64,000 nucleotides of DNA. Source: Flavobacteriaceae bacterium (GTDB lineage Bacteria; Bacteroidota; Bacteroidia; Flavobacteriales; Flavobacteriaceae). The stretch is from contig JAQWSC010000011.1 of assembly GCA_029243385.1 (NCBI GenBank), positions 1 through 64,000 of the forward strand, written 5' to 3'. Below the pieces are notes generated by a model that ran no database searches, was not told the origin of the DNA, and saw only the letters and a list, made by a program, of their open reading frames with translations. Each line of letters opens with the position of its first letter. Within the stretch, counting starts at the first letter, position 1. Shown here piece by piece: positions 43,525-52,762 of the stretch. A program made the translations under genes and the position numbers.

Positions 43525-43555
43525 AAAAATTGCTTTATTTCATAACAACAAAGAG

Positions 43556-43585
43556 CAAATATAATCAGTGAAAAAGATTTTACAA
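43556..43585 (-). promoter_or_regulatory. Promoter of nhaD-folC
   Basis: On the minus strand TTG (43585-43583), a 19-nt spacer and TATATTTG (43563-43556): an exact consensus match. Predicted start is about 25 nt before the nhaD ATG. Confidence 0.75.
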
Positions 43586-43665
43586 GTGCGATTTTAATTT
43601 TTTAACTCACAGAACGTAAAATTTAACATTTTTGCTGTAATTTTATTTAAATGATTTACAGAATA

Positions 43666-43776
43666 CCCCCCCTATAAAAAAGCAATACAAAAGAAATTTT
43701 ATTTATTTAGATCAATGCCCCCCTAATTAATTTAAATTTGTTTTAAAAAACTTATTAATTCAGTAGCTTTGCCCCC
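43666..43776 (+). repeat. Three spaced C-tracts upstream of gltB
   Basis: In AT-rich sequence three C-tracts occur: seven C at 43666-43672, six C at 43718-43723 and five C at 43772-43776. Contexts are similar (ATACCCCCCCTAT, ATGCCCCCCTAAT, TTTGCCCCCTCC). Start-to-start spacing is 52 and 54 bp, about five helical turns. The third directly follows a -7 box. The rest of the 437-bp gap 43525-43961 holds the nhaD promoter and gltB promoter elements, and I see no gene there. Confidence 0.6.
43764..43771 (+). promoter_or_regulatory. -7 element of gltB promoter (distal)
   Basis: TAGCTTTG matches TAnnTTTG, with a TTTG at 43737-43740 (23-nt spacer). Use of it gives a leader of about 185 nt. A second -7-like box, TATTTTTG at 43938-43945, could give a short-leader transcript. 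Confidence 0.5.
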
Positions 43777-43961
43777 TCCAAATTAGAGTTGTAAATTGTT
43801 ATAATTAAAAAAACGTCGAATTATCAATTTAAAAGGGGAATATTAGCAATCTGTCAAAAACAACACCTGCTAATTGTAGAGTTTGCATTATGGGTAATTT
43901 TGTATGCCCACAAGTATGAAATCCCTAATTGATAGTTTATTTTTGTAAAAAATGAAAAAAG

Positions 43962-46900
43962 ATGCTACCACCAAAACAAGGCTTATATTCTCCTAATTTC
44001 GAACACGACAATTGTGGTGCGGGGTTTATTTGCAGCTTACAAGTATAAAAAACAAACGACATTATCCACAAAGCGCTTGACATTCTTGTCAAGTTAGAGC
44101 ACAGAGGCGCTGTTAGTGCCGACGGAAAAACAGGGGATGGTGCTGGAATATTGATTGAAATTCCTCACGAATTTTTAAAGGCTCATTGTGATTTTGATTT
44201 GCCCGAGCCACAAGAATATGCTGCAGGGATGGTTTTTCTTCCTCAGAAAGTAAATCAACATCAATTTTGCATCGATGTTTTTGAAAAAGAAATAACAAGC
44301 CAAGGTCTATCCATTCTTGGTTGGAGAGATGTTCCCGTGGACAAGAACGTTGTAGGTAAAATCGCCGCTCAAACAGAGCCTGTCATTCGTCAGATTTTTG
44401 TTGGTAAAAACAATTTGGAGCTTACCGAAGCTGAATTCAACATCAAGCTTTTTATTGCTAGAAAAAAAGCTGAGCATGCAATTTACGGAACCAAGTTGTC
44501 TCAAAAAACATATTTTTACTTACCAAGCCTCCATACTAGAACACTTATTTACAAAGGGTTACTAGTCCCTGAGGATATTGAAAAGTATTACTTAGATCTT
44601 GCTGATCCCAAACTGGTAACTCGATTGGCACTGGTTCATCAACGATTTTCTACCAACACCTTTCCAACTTGGGATTTGGCACAACCCTTTAGATATATGT
44701 GCCACAATGGTGAAATAAATACATTCAAAGGGAATTACAGTCGAATGAAAGCCCGTGAAGAATTGTTGGAAAGCGATTTATTTGGTGACGATATCAAAAA
44801 AATACTCCCTACTATTCTCAAAGGGAAGTCCGATTCTTCATCAATGGATATGGTTGTTGAATTGCTCATAGCTACTGGAAGATCACTTCCTGAGGTTATG
44901 ATGATGATGGTTCCCGAAGCATGGGAAAAACACCATTCCATGTCGGATGAGAAAAAAGCTTTTTACGAATACAACGCTTGTATTATGGAACCTTGGGACG
45001 GCCCTGCCTCCATTCCTTTTACGGACGGAAAATTTATTGGAGCCTTATTGGATCGAAACGGATTACGCCCCTCTCGTTATACCGTAACCAAAGATGGTTA
45101 TGTCGTAATGTCTTCCGAAACAGGGGTTACAGAAATTGCCCCTGAAAACGTTGTTCAACACGGTCGATTGGAGCCGGGAAAAATGTTTTTGGTGAACATG
45201 AACGAAGGACGCATCGTAGAAGATGAAGAAATCAAGTCAATGGTAACTTCTGAGAACCCCTACAGAAAATGGCTTGACGAAAATTTATTAAAACTAAAAG
45301 ATATTGCCTACACAGGAAACAACACCCCAATAGAAGCTGAGCCTTTTGAAAAAAGACTCAAAACTTTTGGATATACCGAAGAGGATATAAAAACACTCAT
45401 CAATCCAATGAGTTCTTTAGGTAAAGAAGCTATTGGATCTATGGGAACCGATACTCCGCTAGCGGTTTTATCAAACAAACCTCAATTGCTTTACAATTAT
45501 TTCAAGCAATTGTTTGCTCAAGTTACAAACCCTCCTTTGGATGGAATTCGAGAAGAAATTGTAACCGATACCAGTTTGACATTAGGAAGCGATTTTAATG
45601 TTTTTGATTTGATTCCTGATCAGTGTAAAAAATTAAAAATCCAAAACCCTGTTATTTCTAACGAAGATTTGGATAAAATAAAATTCATTGAACACGAAGA
45701 TTTCAGCACTGTGTCAATAAGCTGTTTGTATCCCGTCAAAAAAGGACTTAATGGCCTTGAAAAAGCATTGGACGACATCGTTTTGGAAATCAAAAAAGCT
45801 GTTGAAAAAGGCGCCAATATTGTGATTCTCTCCGATAGAGGTGTTTCAAAATCCATGGCACCAATCCCTATGGCATTGGCTTGTTCGTATGTTCATCATT
45901 CCAGTATTAGTCAAAAAATTCGTTCCCAGTTTGGAATCATCATCGAATCTGCTGAACCGCGTGAACCGCATCATTTTGCCGTTCTTTTCGGATACGGAGC
46001 TAGTGCAATTAACCCTTACATGGTTAATGAAATTATTACTTTCCAAGTAGAAAACAAAAAACTTCAAGACATCACTGTCGAAAATGCCATAGATAATTTT
46101 AATAAAGCCATTGCCAAAGGAATTATTAAGATTATGAATAAAATTGGTATTTCAACCCTTCTTTCTTACCGGGGAGCTCAAATATTTGAGGCACTAGGGT
46201 TGAATGAAAAATTTATAAATAAATATTTTTCCAATACGCCAACTCGAATTGAAGGGATTGGACTGTATGAAGTAGAGAAAGAAATTTCAAAACGTCATCG
46301 CAGTGCATACAAAGCATTGAGCATAGACGGAACTATGGATTTGGAAATTGGCGGTAGCTACCGATGGAGAAGAAATGGAGAAGCCCACATGTTCAATCCG
46401 GCTACCATTTCCAAACTTCAACAAGCCGTTCGACAAAACAAATACGAGACTTATGAAGTTTACTCTGATTTGATCAACAAACAGAGCGAGCAATTGATGA
46501 CTCTTCGAGGTATGTTTGAATTTTCGGATTTTGATCCAATTCCGTTGGAAGAAGTAGAGCCTTGGACAGAAATCGTAAAACGCTTCAAAACGGGAGCGAT
46601 GTCTTACGGATCTATAAGCGCAGAAGCCCACGAAAATTTAGCGTTAGCTATGAACAAATTGGGTGGAAAAAGCAATTCTGGAGAAGGAGGTGAAGACGAA
46701 GCTCGTTTCATCAAACAACCCAATGGAGATTGGAAAAACAGTGCTATCAAACAAGTTGCTTCGGGGCGCTTCGGTGTTTCCTCGCATTATTTGAGTAGCG
46801 CAAAAGAAATACAAATCAAAATGGCGCAAGGCGCCAAGCCGGGTGAAGGAGGGCAACTTCCTGGTCCAAAAGTGAATCCGCTTATTGCGAAAGTGCGAAA

Positions 46901-48470
46901 TTCAACTCCTTATGTAGGACTTATTTCTCCTCCTCCTCATCACGACATCTATTCGATCGAAGATTTGGCGCAACTGATTTACGATCTAAAAAATGCCAAC
47001 CGCGAAGCACGTATAAATGTTAAGCTAGTTTCTGAAGTAGGTGTTGGTACAATTGCAGCAGGTGTAGCCAAGGCAAAAGCTGATGTCATTTTAATCTCTG
47101 GATTTGATGGAGGTACAGGAGCTTCTCCACTTACCTCCCTAAAACACGCAGGATTGCCATGGGAATTGGGAATTGCTGAAGCGCAACAAACCTTAGTGAT
47201 GAACGATCTACGCGGACGTGTGGTTATGGAATGTGACGGTCAGCTCAAAACGGGACGCGATGTGGCAGTAGCCTGTCTATTAGGTGCAGAAGAATTTGGG
47301 TTTTCAACGGCACCACTTGTTGCTTCTGGATGTATTATGATGCGTGCTTGCCACCTCAATACCTGTCCTGTTGGAATTGCAACGCAAGATCCTGAATTGA
47401 GAAAAAACTTTAAAGGGACTCCTGAAAACGTTATCAATTTTATGCACTTTGTAGCCGAAGAACTACGACAAATCATGGCGCAATTAGGATTTAAAACAAT
47501 TGATGAAATGGTAGGGCAAAGTCAAAAATTGAATATGAATTCTGCCATTGAGCATTACAAAGCACAAGGAGTTGACTTGTCCAATATCCTCTACAAACCC
47601 AATGTAGGAGAAGAAGTTTCTCTACGAAACAAAACCACTCAAGATCATGAGTTGGAAAACGTATTGGATATGACCATTGTCAAAGAAGCCAAGGCTGCAA
47701 TAGAAGAGCTTGAAAAAACTTCACTTTCGTATCCTATCAAAAATACTGATCGGGCTGTAGGTGCTATATTGAGTAACGAAATTTCTAAAATTCACGGTTC
47801 TAAAGGATTGCCTGAAGGTACTTTAGATCTTAGTTTTTCAGGCTCTGCGGGTCAAAGTTTCGGAGCATTTGCAACACGTGGAATAACGATGAAAGTACTC
47901 GGAAACACCAATGACTATTTTGGAAAAGGACTTTCTGGAGCTACTTTGGTTGTAAAAACACCCGAAGAAGCTACTTTCAAAGCTGAAGACAATATCATTA
48001 CTGGAAATGTTTCTTTATACGGAGCCATTAACGGTGAAGCCTATATCAACGGAATCGCTGGAGAGCGTTTTTGTGTTCGTAACTCGGGAGCTACTGCTGT
48101 TGTCGAAGGTGTGGGCGATCACTGCTGTGAATACATGACAGGAGGAGTCGCTGTAGTACTCGGAAAAATAGGACGAAACTTTGCCGCTGGAATGAGTGGT
48201 GGAATTGCCTATCTGTACTCAGAAGATGGAACATTTGACGATCGAAACTTCAATATGGAAATGATTGGGCTGGAAGATCTTTCTAAAGATAACAAAGGAC
48301 AACTCAAACAATTGATTGAAAATCATGTGCACCACACTGAAAGTGAATTGGGAGCCAGGATTTTATCCGATTGGAACACAAGTGTAAAGAAGTTTATAAA
48401 GATTATGCCAACCGATTACAAGCGAGCTTTGGCGCGTTTGGAAGCAGAAAAATTGGCGGAAACAAAATAA
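43962..48470 (+). pseudogene. gltB: Glutamate synthase large subunit, interrupted near the N terminus by an in-frame TAA
   Basis: The frame from ATG 43962 encodes a 1502-residue GltB of normal length, broken only by TAA at 44046-44048 (codon 29). Before the stop are the N-terminal FEHDNCGAGFICSL and the catalytic Cys of the glutaminase domain; after it [23 protein letters not shown] continues in the same frame. Downstream domains are intact: glutaminase (residues about 20-430), central, FMN-binding synthase ([15 protein letters not shown]), iron-sulfur Cys (CHLNTCPVG) and the C-terminal beta-helix. A product from the first downstream ATG (44151) would lack the catalytic Cys. It is either inactivated, read through, or a base error. 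gltD follows 4 bp later and is intact. Confidence 0.85.
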
Positions 48471-48474
48471 GACC

Positions 48475-49932
48475 ATGGGAAAATTAAGAGGATTTTTAGA
48501 ATACAACCGAGAAGACGAAAGCAACCTTCCTGTTAAAGAACGTGTTCAGAATTACAAAGAATTTACGGTAGCTCCTTCTGAAGAAAAGCTCAAAGAGCAA
48601 GGCGGCCGTTGTATGGATTGTGGCGTTCCATTTTGTCACAGCGGATGCCCGTTAGGAAATTTGATTCCTGACTTTAACGATGCTGTGTACAACAACGAAT
48701 GGCAAAAAGCACTTCGTATTTTACACTCTACAAACAATTTTCCGGAGTTTACTGGGCGTTTGTGCCCTGCTCCTTGTGAAGCGGCTTGTGTATTGGGAAT
48801 TATCAATCCACCCGTTTCTATTGAGTTGATTGAAAAATACATTGTAGAGCGTGGCTTTAGCGAAGGATGGATTAAGCCTTCTCCTCCGATATCTCGTACA
48901 GGCAAAAAAGTAGCTGTTGTAGGTTCTGGTCCAGCTGGATTAGCAGCCGCTCAACAACTCAATCGAGCGGGACACACGGTTACCTTGTTCGAAAGAGATG
49001 AAAAAGTTGGCGGATTGTTGCGATATGGAATTCCTGATTTTAAAATGGAAAAAAATGTCATCGATCGTCGTGTAAAGATTTTGGTAAAAGAAGGTATTAT
49101 CATCAAAACAGGAATTGAAGTAGGTAAAAACTACCCTGTCGAAAAACTCGAAGAATTTGATGCTATTTTGCTTTCTGGAGGTGCAACGGTCAGAAGACCG
49201 CTCCCCATTCCTGGTTCCGACCTTAAGGGAGTTGTCCAAGCTATGGACTTCTTGAAATTACAAAATCAAGTGGTTGACAAGCTAGCAAAAACAACCACTG
49301 ATTTGAACGCAAAAGGAAAAGACGTTATTGTTATTGGAGGTGGTGATACTGGATCCGATTGTATTGGAACTTCCAATCGTCATGGAGCGAATTCGGTAAC
49401 CAATTTTGAAATTATGCCGATGCCATCCAAAGAGCGATCCGAAGAGCACCCTTGGCCCTTTTGGCCCTTCAAACTCAAAACCAGTTCTTCGCATGAAGAA
49501 GGAATTCACAGAGAGTGGAGTATTTTAACAAAAGAATTTATTGGGGACAAAGACGGTAACGTTATTGGATTAAAAACAGTGGAAGTTGAGTGGGTTAAAA
49601 CTCCTGGGCAACGTCCCGAGCTAAAAGAAAAACCAGGCTCAGAAAAACAATGGCCCTGTGATATGGCTCTATTGGCACTAGGATTTTTAGGACCAGAAAA
49701 CACACTGGTTGATCAACTGGGAGTCGAAACCGATGCGCGAACCAATGTAAAATCAAACGGATACCAAACCAATGTTCCACATGTTTTTGCTGCAGGCGAT
49801 ATTCGAAGAGGACAATCTTTAATTGTTTGGGCCATTTCAGAAGGACGCGAGGCAGCTCATCAGATTGACACCTTTTTGATGGGGACTTCAACACTTCCTA
49901 CCAAAGAAAATGGAGACCTGCCTTCGGTTTAA
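48475..49932 (+). CDS. gltD: Glutamate synthase small subunit
   Basis: The 485-residue NADPH-dependent subunit passes electrons to GltB. It has N-terminal cysteines for the 4Fe-4S clusters (CMDCGVPFCHSGCPLGN and CPAPCEAAC), an FAD-binding GSGPAGLAAAQQLNRAG, an NADPH-binding VIGGGDTGSDCIG, and the C-terminal FAD site VFAAGDIRRGQSLIVWAI. It starts 4 bp after gltB. It is intact, although its partner gene has a stop codon. Confidence 0.96.
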   Translation: MGKLRGFLEYNREDESNLPVKERVQNYKEFTVAPSEEKLKEQGGRCMDCGVPFCHSGCPLGNLIPDFNDAVYNNEWQKALRILHSTNNFPEFTGRLCPAPCEAACVLGIINPPVSIELIEKYIVERGFSEGWIKPSPPISRTGKKVAVVGSGPAGLAAAQQLNRAGHTVTLFERDEKVGGLLRYGIPDFKMEKNVIDRRVKILVKEGIIIKTGIEVGKNYPVEKLEEFDAILLSGGATVRRPLPIPGSDLKGVVQAMDFLKLQNQVVDKLAKTTTDLNAKGKDVIVIGGGDTGSDCIGTSNRHGANSVTNFEIMPMPSKERSEEHPWPFWPFKLKTSSSHEEGIHREWSILTKEFIGDKDGNVIGLKTVEVEWVKTPGQRPELKEKPGSEKQWPCDMALLALGFLGPENTLVDQLGVETDARTNVKSNGYQTNVPHVFAAGDIRRGQSLIVWAISEGREAAHQIDTFLMGTSTLPTKENGDLPSV

Positions 49933-49937
49933 GAAAT

Positions 49938-51938
49938 TTACATAAAGAAATTCCACACCAAGCCAAAACGGATGATGTAATCGCGGTAAGGGTATCCAGG
50001 AGCACTGTAAAAAGTATTTCCGGTAAAACCCGAATTCAAATGCTCCGCTTTTAGGTACAAGCGCGTTTGTCGGACTTTGGCGTTTACAAAAATATCAATC
50101 AAGGGAAACCCTCCGTATTGCGTATCGTTTTGTGAATAAAATTCTCCAATAACCGGATGGTACCCATTCATGTAGTATTTGGTAAAATAGTTGAGCGTAA
50201 CGCCTGTTTGTAAAAACATTCTGCCTTCAAACAACCTATCTGAATAATAGAATGTATTACGTGTCACTATTTCGGGAACATTCAAAGCAGCTGTGTCTTG
50301 TGCTACATTTTGATACATGACCCTGTTGTCGAGCGCAAATCGCCAAAAACGAAACTCTTGACTCCAAGAAAGTTGTAAGTGTCGAATAGAAGCATCCGCT
50401 TGAGCTGGATTTACTAAAAGAGATTGTACGGTTGGATCGCCTGAGGGTGTTTTTTCAAAATACGAATGGTTTTCGATATTGGATAAGGATCCTGACAATT
50501 TACCGACATAGGGTATATTGGCCCATGCATACAGTTGCGTCGTTCGAATATTTTTCGGGTCGAGTTGCCAATCAAACGATGTATAATCACTTTGGTAACG
50601 CTCAAATAAAAATCCAGGATGTTGGACAGAGCGATTCATCCCAGCTTTCAGGACTATCTTTTGAGAAATTGGCACCTCAGCTGCTACTGAAAATCGATCG
50701 CCACCACGAATTCCTCCCAAACTTTTGGAAAAAGAAGCTTGCAACTGAATATTAGCTATTTTTTTTCGCCAAGAACCGCTCAAAGCAGACTCATTTGCCT
50801 CAATATGTTTATTGAATTGGTTTGCGGTTACTAAGGTGTCAACAATGCTGTACTTGTAATTATACTGTGTCCATTTGGCTTCAAATTGTCCCAACAAATT
50901 TGAATCGAGACGGCCGTAGAAGCTGTTTTCTGTTGTTCGCAGTTCTGTTCGATCAGAAACAGTTGTTGCCTCTGCGACCAAATCTCCATAAGGAGCATAC
51001 GCCGCAGTATGCGAAAAAAAGTTTCTTTTGGATTGGTATTCAAAACGGTGTCCTACTGACAACGGTAAACGCGAGAGCGTGTCGTTTTTGGGCGTCAGTT
51101 TGTAGAAATGATCCAAAAAATACCGTTTGGAATTGAAACCATTATCCGCATCTTCGTATTCGACTGACAGTTTCGAACGCTCATCAAATTCTTTGTTTTC
51201 AGACTCAAAATCGGATACAGATTCGGCAGTAAGGCCTCCGTTCTCTTCTTGGTCACTGCGCTGATTTTCGTAATGAAATCGAAGAAAATAGCGCTCGTTG
51301 GGAGATCGGTAATTGGATGTAAATCGAAACTGCCCTCCACTGGTTAGAACGTGTTGGTATTTCCCCAGAGATCGTATTCCTTTAAAAGAAATTGAAAAAT
51401 TATACCGCGGTGAGGTATTGGTCGTAAATAGAATATCGGTAGTTTGTCCCTGTTCCATCACGGTTTTGTAAAACATCTCCGTAAAAGGGGTGGGAACTTC
51501 ATAGTACATTACCTCATTAGCAGTGGTGTACGGAAACTGTTTGGCAGAAAAACCCATTGACGGGAATATGGAATTTGAAACCGGTGCAAGCGACAATCGG
51601 TTGTATGTTTGGCCGGTATTGGAAAACCGCAACAATTCAAAAGTGTCTTTTCGCAAATAATTAAACCGGTATTCTTTTTTGATAGTTAAAGATGTATCTA
51701 CATAGGTCGTGTCCCGATCTACAGAAATGATTTTGTAATCTGTAACGGGTGGTTTTTCTTTTTTGGAGTTGGCAGCCTTCGGCGATGTAGTGAAGCCGGG
51801 AACAGTATCCTTTTGTGCCACTGCAATTTTCAATTCTGAATTTTTCGAAAGTTCCTTTTCAATGTCGGGACGCTCTTGAGCTGCCATAAAAAACGACGCC
51901 AAAAACAGGATTAAATAAAAGAAGTGTTGGGTACGCAT
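49938..51938 (-). CDS. Putative outer-membrane porin (Porin_10 type)
   Basis: A 666-residue protein with a signal peptide (MRTQHFFYLILFLASFFMAAQ) and a C-terminal beta-barrel that ends in an aromatic residue run (IIRFGLVWNFFM). The N-terminal part is a proline- and lysine-rich linker. Alternating hydrophobic strands throughout and the flavobacterial Porin_10 arrangement (e.g. RLSLAPVSNSIFPSMGFSAKQ) support the call. Specificity is unknown. It is convergent with gltD and divergent from rnhB. Confidence 0.82.
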   Translation of the reverse strand: MRTQHFFYLILFLASFFMAAQERPDIEKELSKNSELKIAVAQKDTVPGFTTSPKAANSKKEKPPVTDYKIISVDRDTTYVDTSLTIKKEYRFNYLRKDTFELLRFSNTGQTYNRLSLAPVSNSIFPSMGFSAKQFPYTTANEVMYYEVPTPFTEMFYKTVMEQGQTTDILFTTNTSPRYNFSISFKGIRSLGKYQHVLTSGGQFRFTSNYRSPNERYFLRFHYENQRSDQEENGGLTAESVSDFESENKEFDERSKLSVEYEDADNGFNSKRYFLDHFYKLTPKNDTLSRLPLSVGHRFEYQSKRNFFSHTAAYAPYGDLVAEATTVSDRTELRTTENSFYGRLDSNLLGQFEAKWTQYNYKYSIVDTLVTANQFNKHIEANESALSGSWRKKIANIQLQASFSKSLGGIRGGDRFSVAAEVPISQKIVLKAGMNRSVQHPGFLFERYQSDYTSFDWQLDPKNIRTTQLYAWANIPYVGKLSGSLSNIENHSYFEKTPSGDPTVQSLLVNPAQADASIRHLQLSWSQEFRFWRFALDNRVMYQNVAQDTAALNVPEIVTRNTFYYSDRLFEGRMFLQTGVTLNYFTKYYMNGYHPVIGEFYSQNDTQYGGFPLIDIFVNAKVRQTRLYLKAEHLNSGFTGNTFYSAPGYPYRDYIIRFGLVWNFFM

Positions 51939-52025
51939 ACAAACAATGAGTTTGCAGCAAAGGTATCAATTTTGCTACTTATCTATAGAATAGACTTTAT
52001 AAAATATGTAACAAGTAAATTTTTA

Positions 52026-52033
52026 TACATTTG
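52026..52033 (+). promoter_or_regulatory. -7 element of rnhB promoter
   Basis: TACATTTG; its last base is the G of an upstream in-frame GTG, so that GTG cannot be the start on this transcript. The next GTG (52048) remains. Confidence 0.5.
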
Positions 52034-52047
52034 TGAAAACTCCAAGC

Positions 52048-52644
52048 GTGTTAAAGCCATATTTTTCTGAGCTTATCGAATGTGGAACGGACGAAGCGGG
52101 ACGCGGATGTTTGGCAGGTCCAGTTACTGCAGCAGCCGTAATTTTACCGAAAGATTTTCGGCATCCGATATTAAATGATTCCAAACAACTTTCCGAAAAA
52201 AAGAGAACACTCCTTCGTCCAATTATAGAAGCGGAAGCTTTGGCCTTTGGAGTAGCACACGTTTATCCTAAAAAAATAGATGAAATCAATATCCTCAATG
52301 CTTCTATTTTGGCTATGCACCAGGCGTTAGATAAACTCCGTTTGCGCCCCGAATTTGTTTTGGTGGACGGCAATCGATTCAAGCCCTATCATGACATCCC
52401 TCACGAATGTATGGTAAAAGGGGACGCTCGTTTTTTAAATATTGCCGCTGCATCGGTTTTGGCAAAAACTTATAGAGACGATTTTATGAAAGTTCTAGCT
52501 CAAAAATACCCGCAGTACCAGTGGGAAAACAACAAAGGATACCCCACAAAAGCGCATCGGTTGGCCATTCAAAAATACGGCGCCACAAACGAACATCGAA
52601 AAAGCTTTCAATTGCTGCCCAATCAATTGGAAATTGAGTTTTGA
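52048..52644 (+). CDS. rnhB: Ribonuclease HII
   Basis: The 198-residue enzyme removes ribonucleotides from DNA-RNA hybrids. Catalytic acids are visible in [16 protein letters not shown] (Asp, Glu) and in [17 protein letters not shown] (Asp). [22 protein letters not shown] and [16 protein letters not shown] complete the family. I choose GTG at 52048 (MLKPYFSEL), since an earlier GTG at 52033 falls in the promoter. Porin is divergent; the unknown lipoprotein gene follows at 52763. Confidence 0.93.
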   Translation: MLKPYFSELIECGTDEAGRGCLAGPVTAAAVILPKDFRHPILNDSKQLSEKKRTLLRPIIEAEALAFGVAHVYPKKIDEINILNASILAMHQALDKLRLRPEFVLVDGNRFKPYHDIPHECMVKGDARFLNIAAASVLAKTYRDDFMKVLAQKYPQYQWENNKGYPTKAHRLAIQKYGATNEHRKSFQLLPNQLEIEF

Positions 52645-52762
52645 GTTTCTTACTTTTGTACAATACAACATCCATAATTTCGTTTGCATCATATCGCATG
52701 AAGTTTTTATCCTGCGCTGAGCAAAAATGAAATTGGGTCGTTATAAAAATAAACAGTACGCG

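Noticed and set aside
3346-44048. Reassignment of TAA/TAG to a sense codon
   Set aside because: Most genes here end normally at TAA or TAG where their families end, and the three internal stops would need different amino acids.
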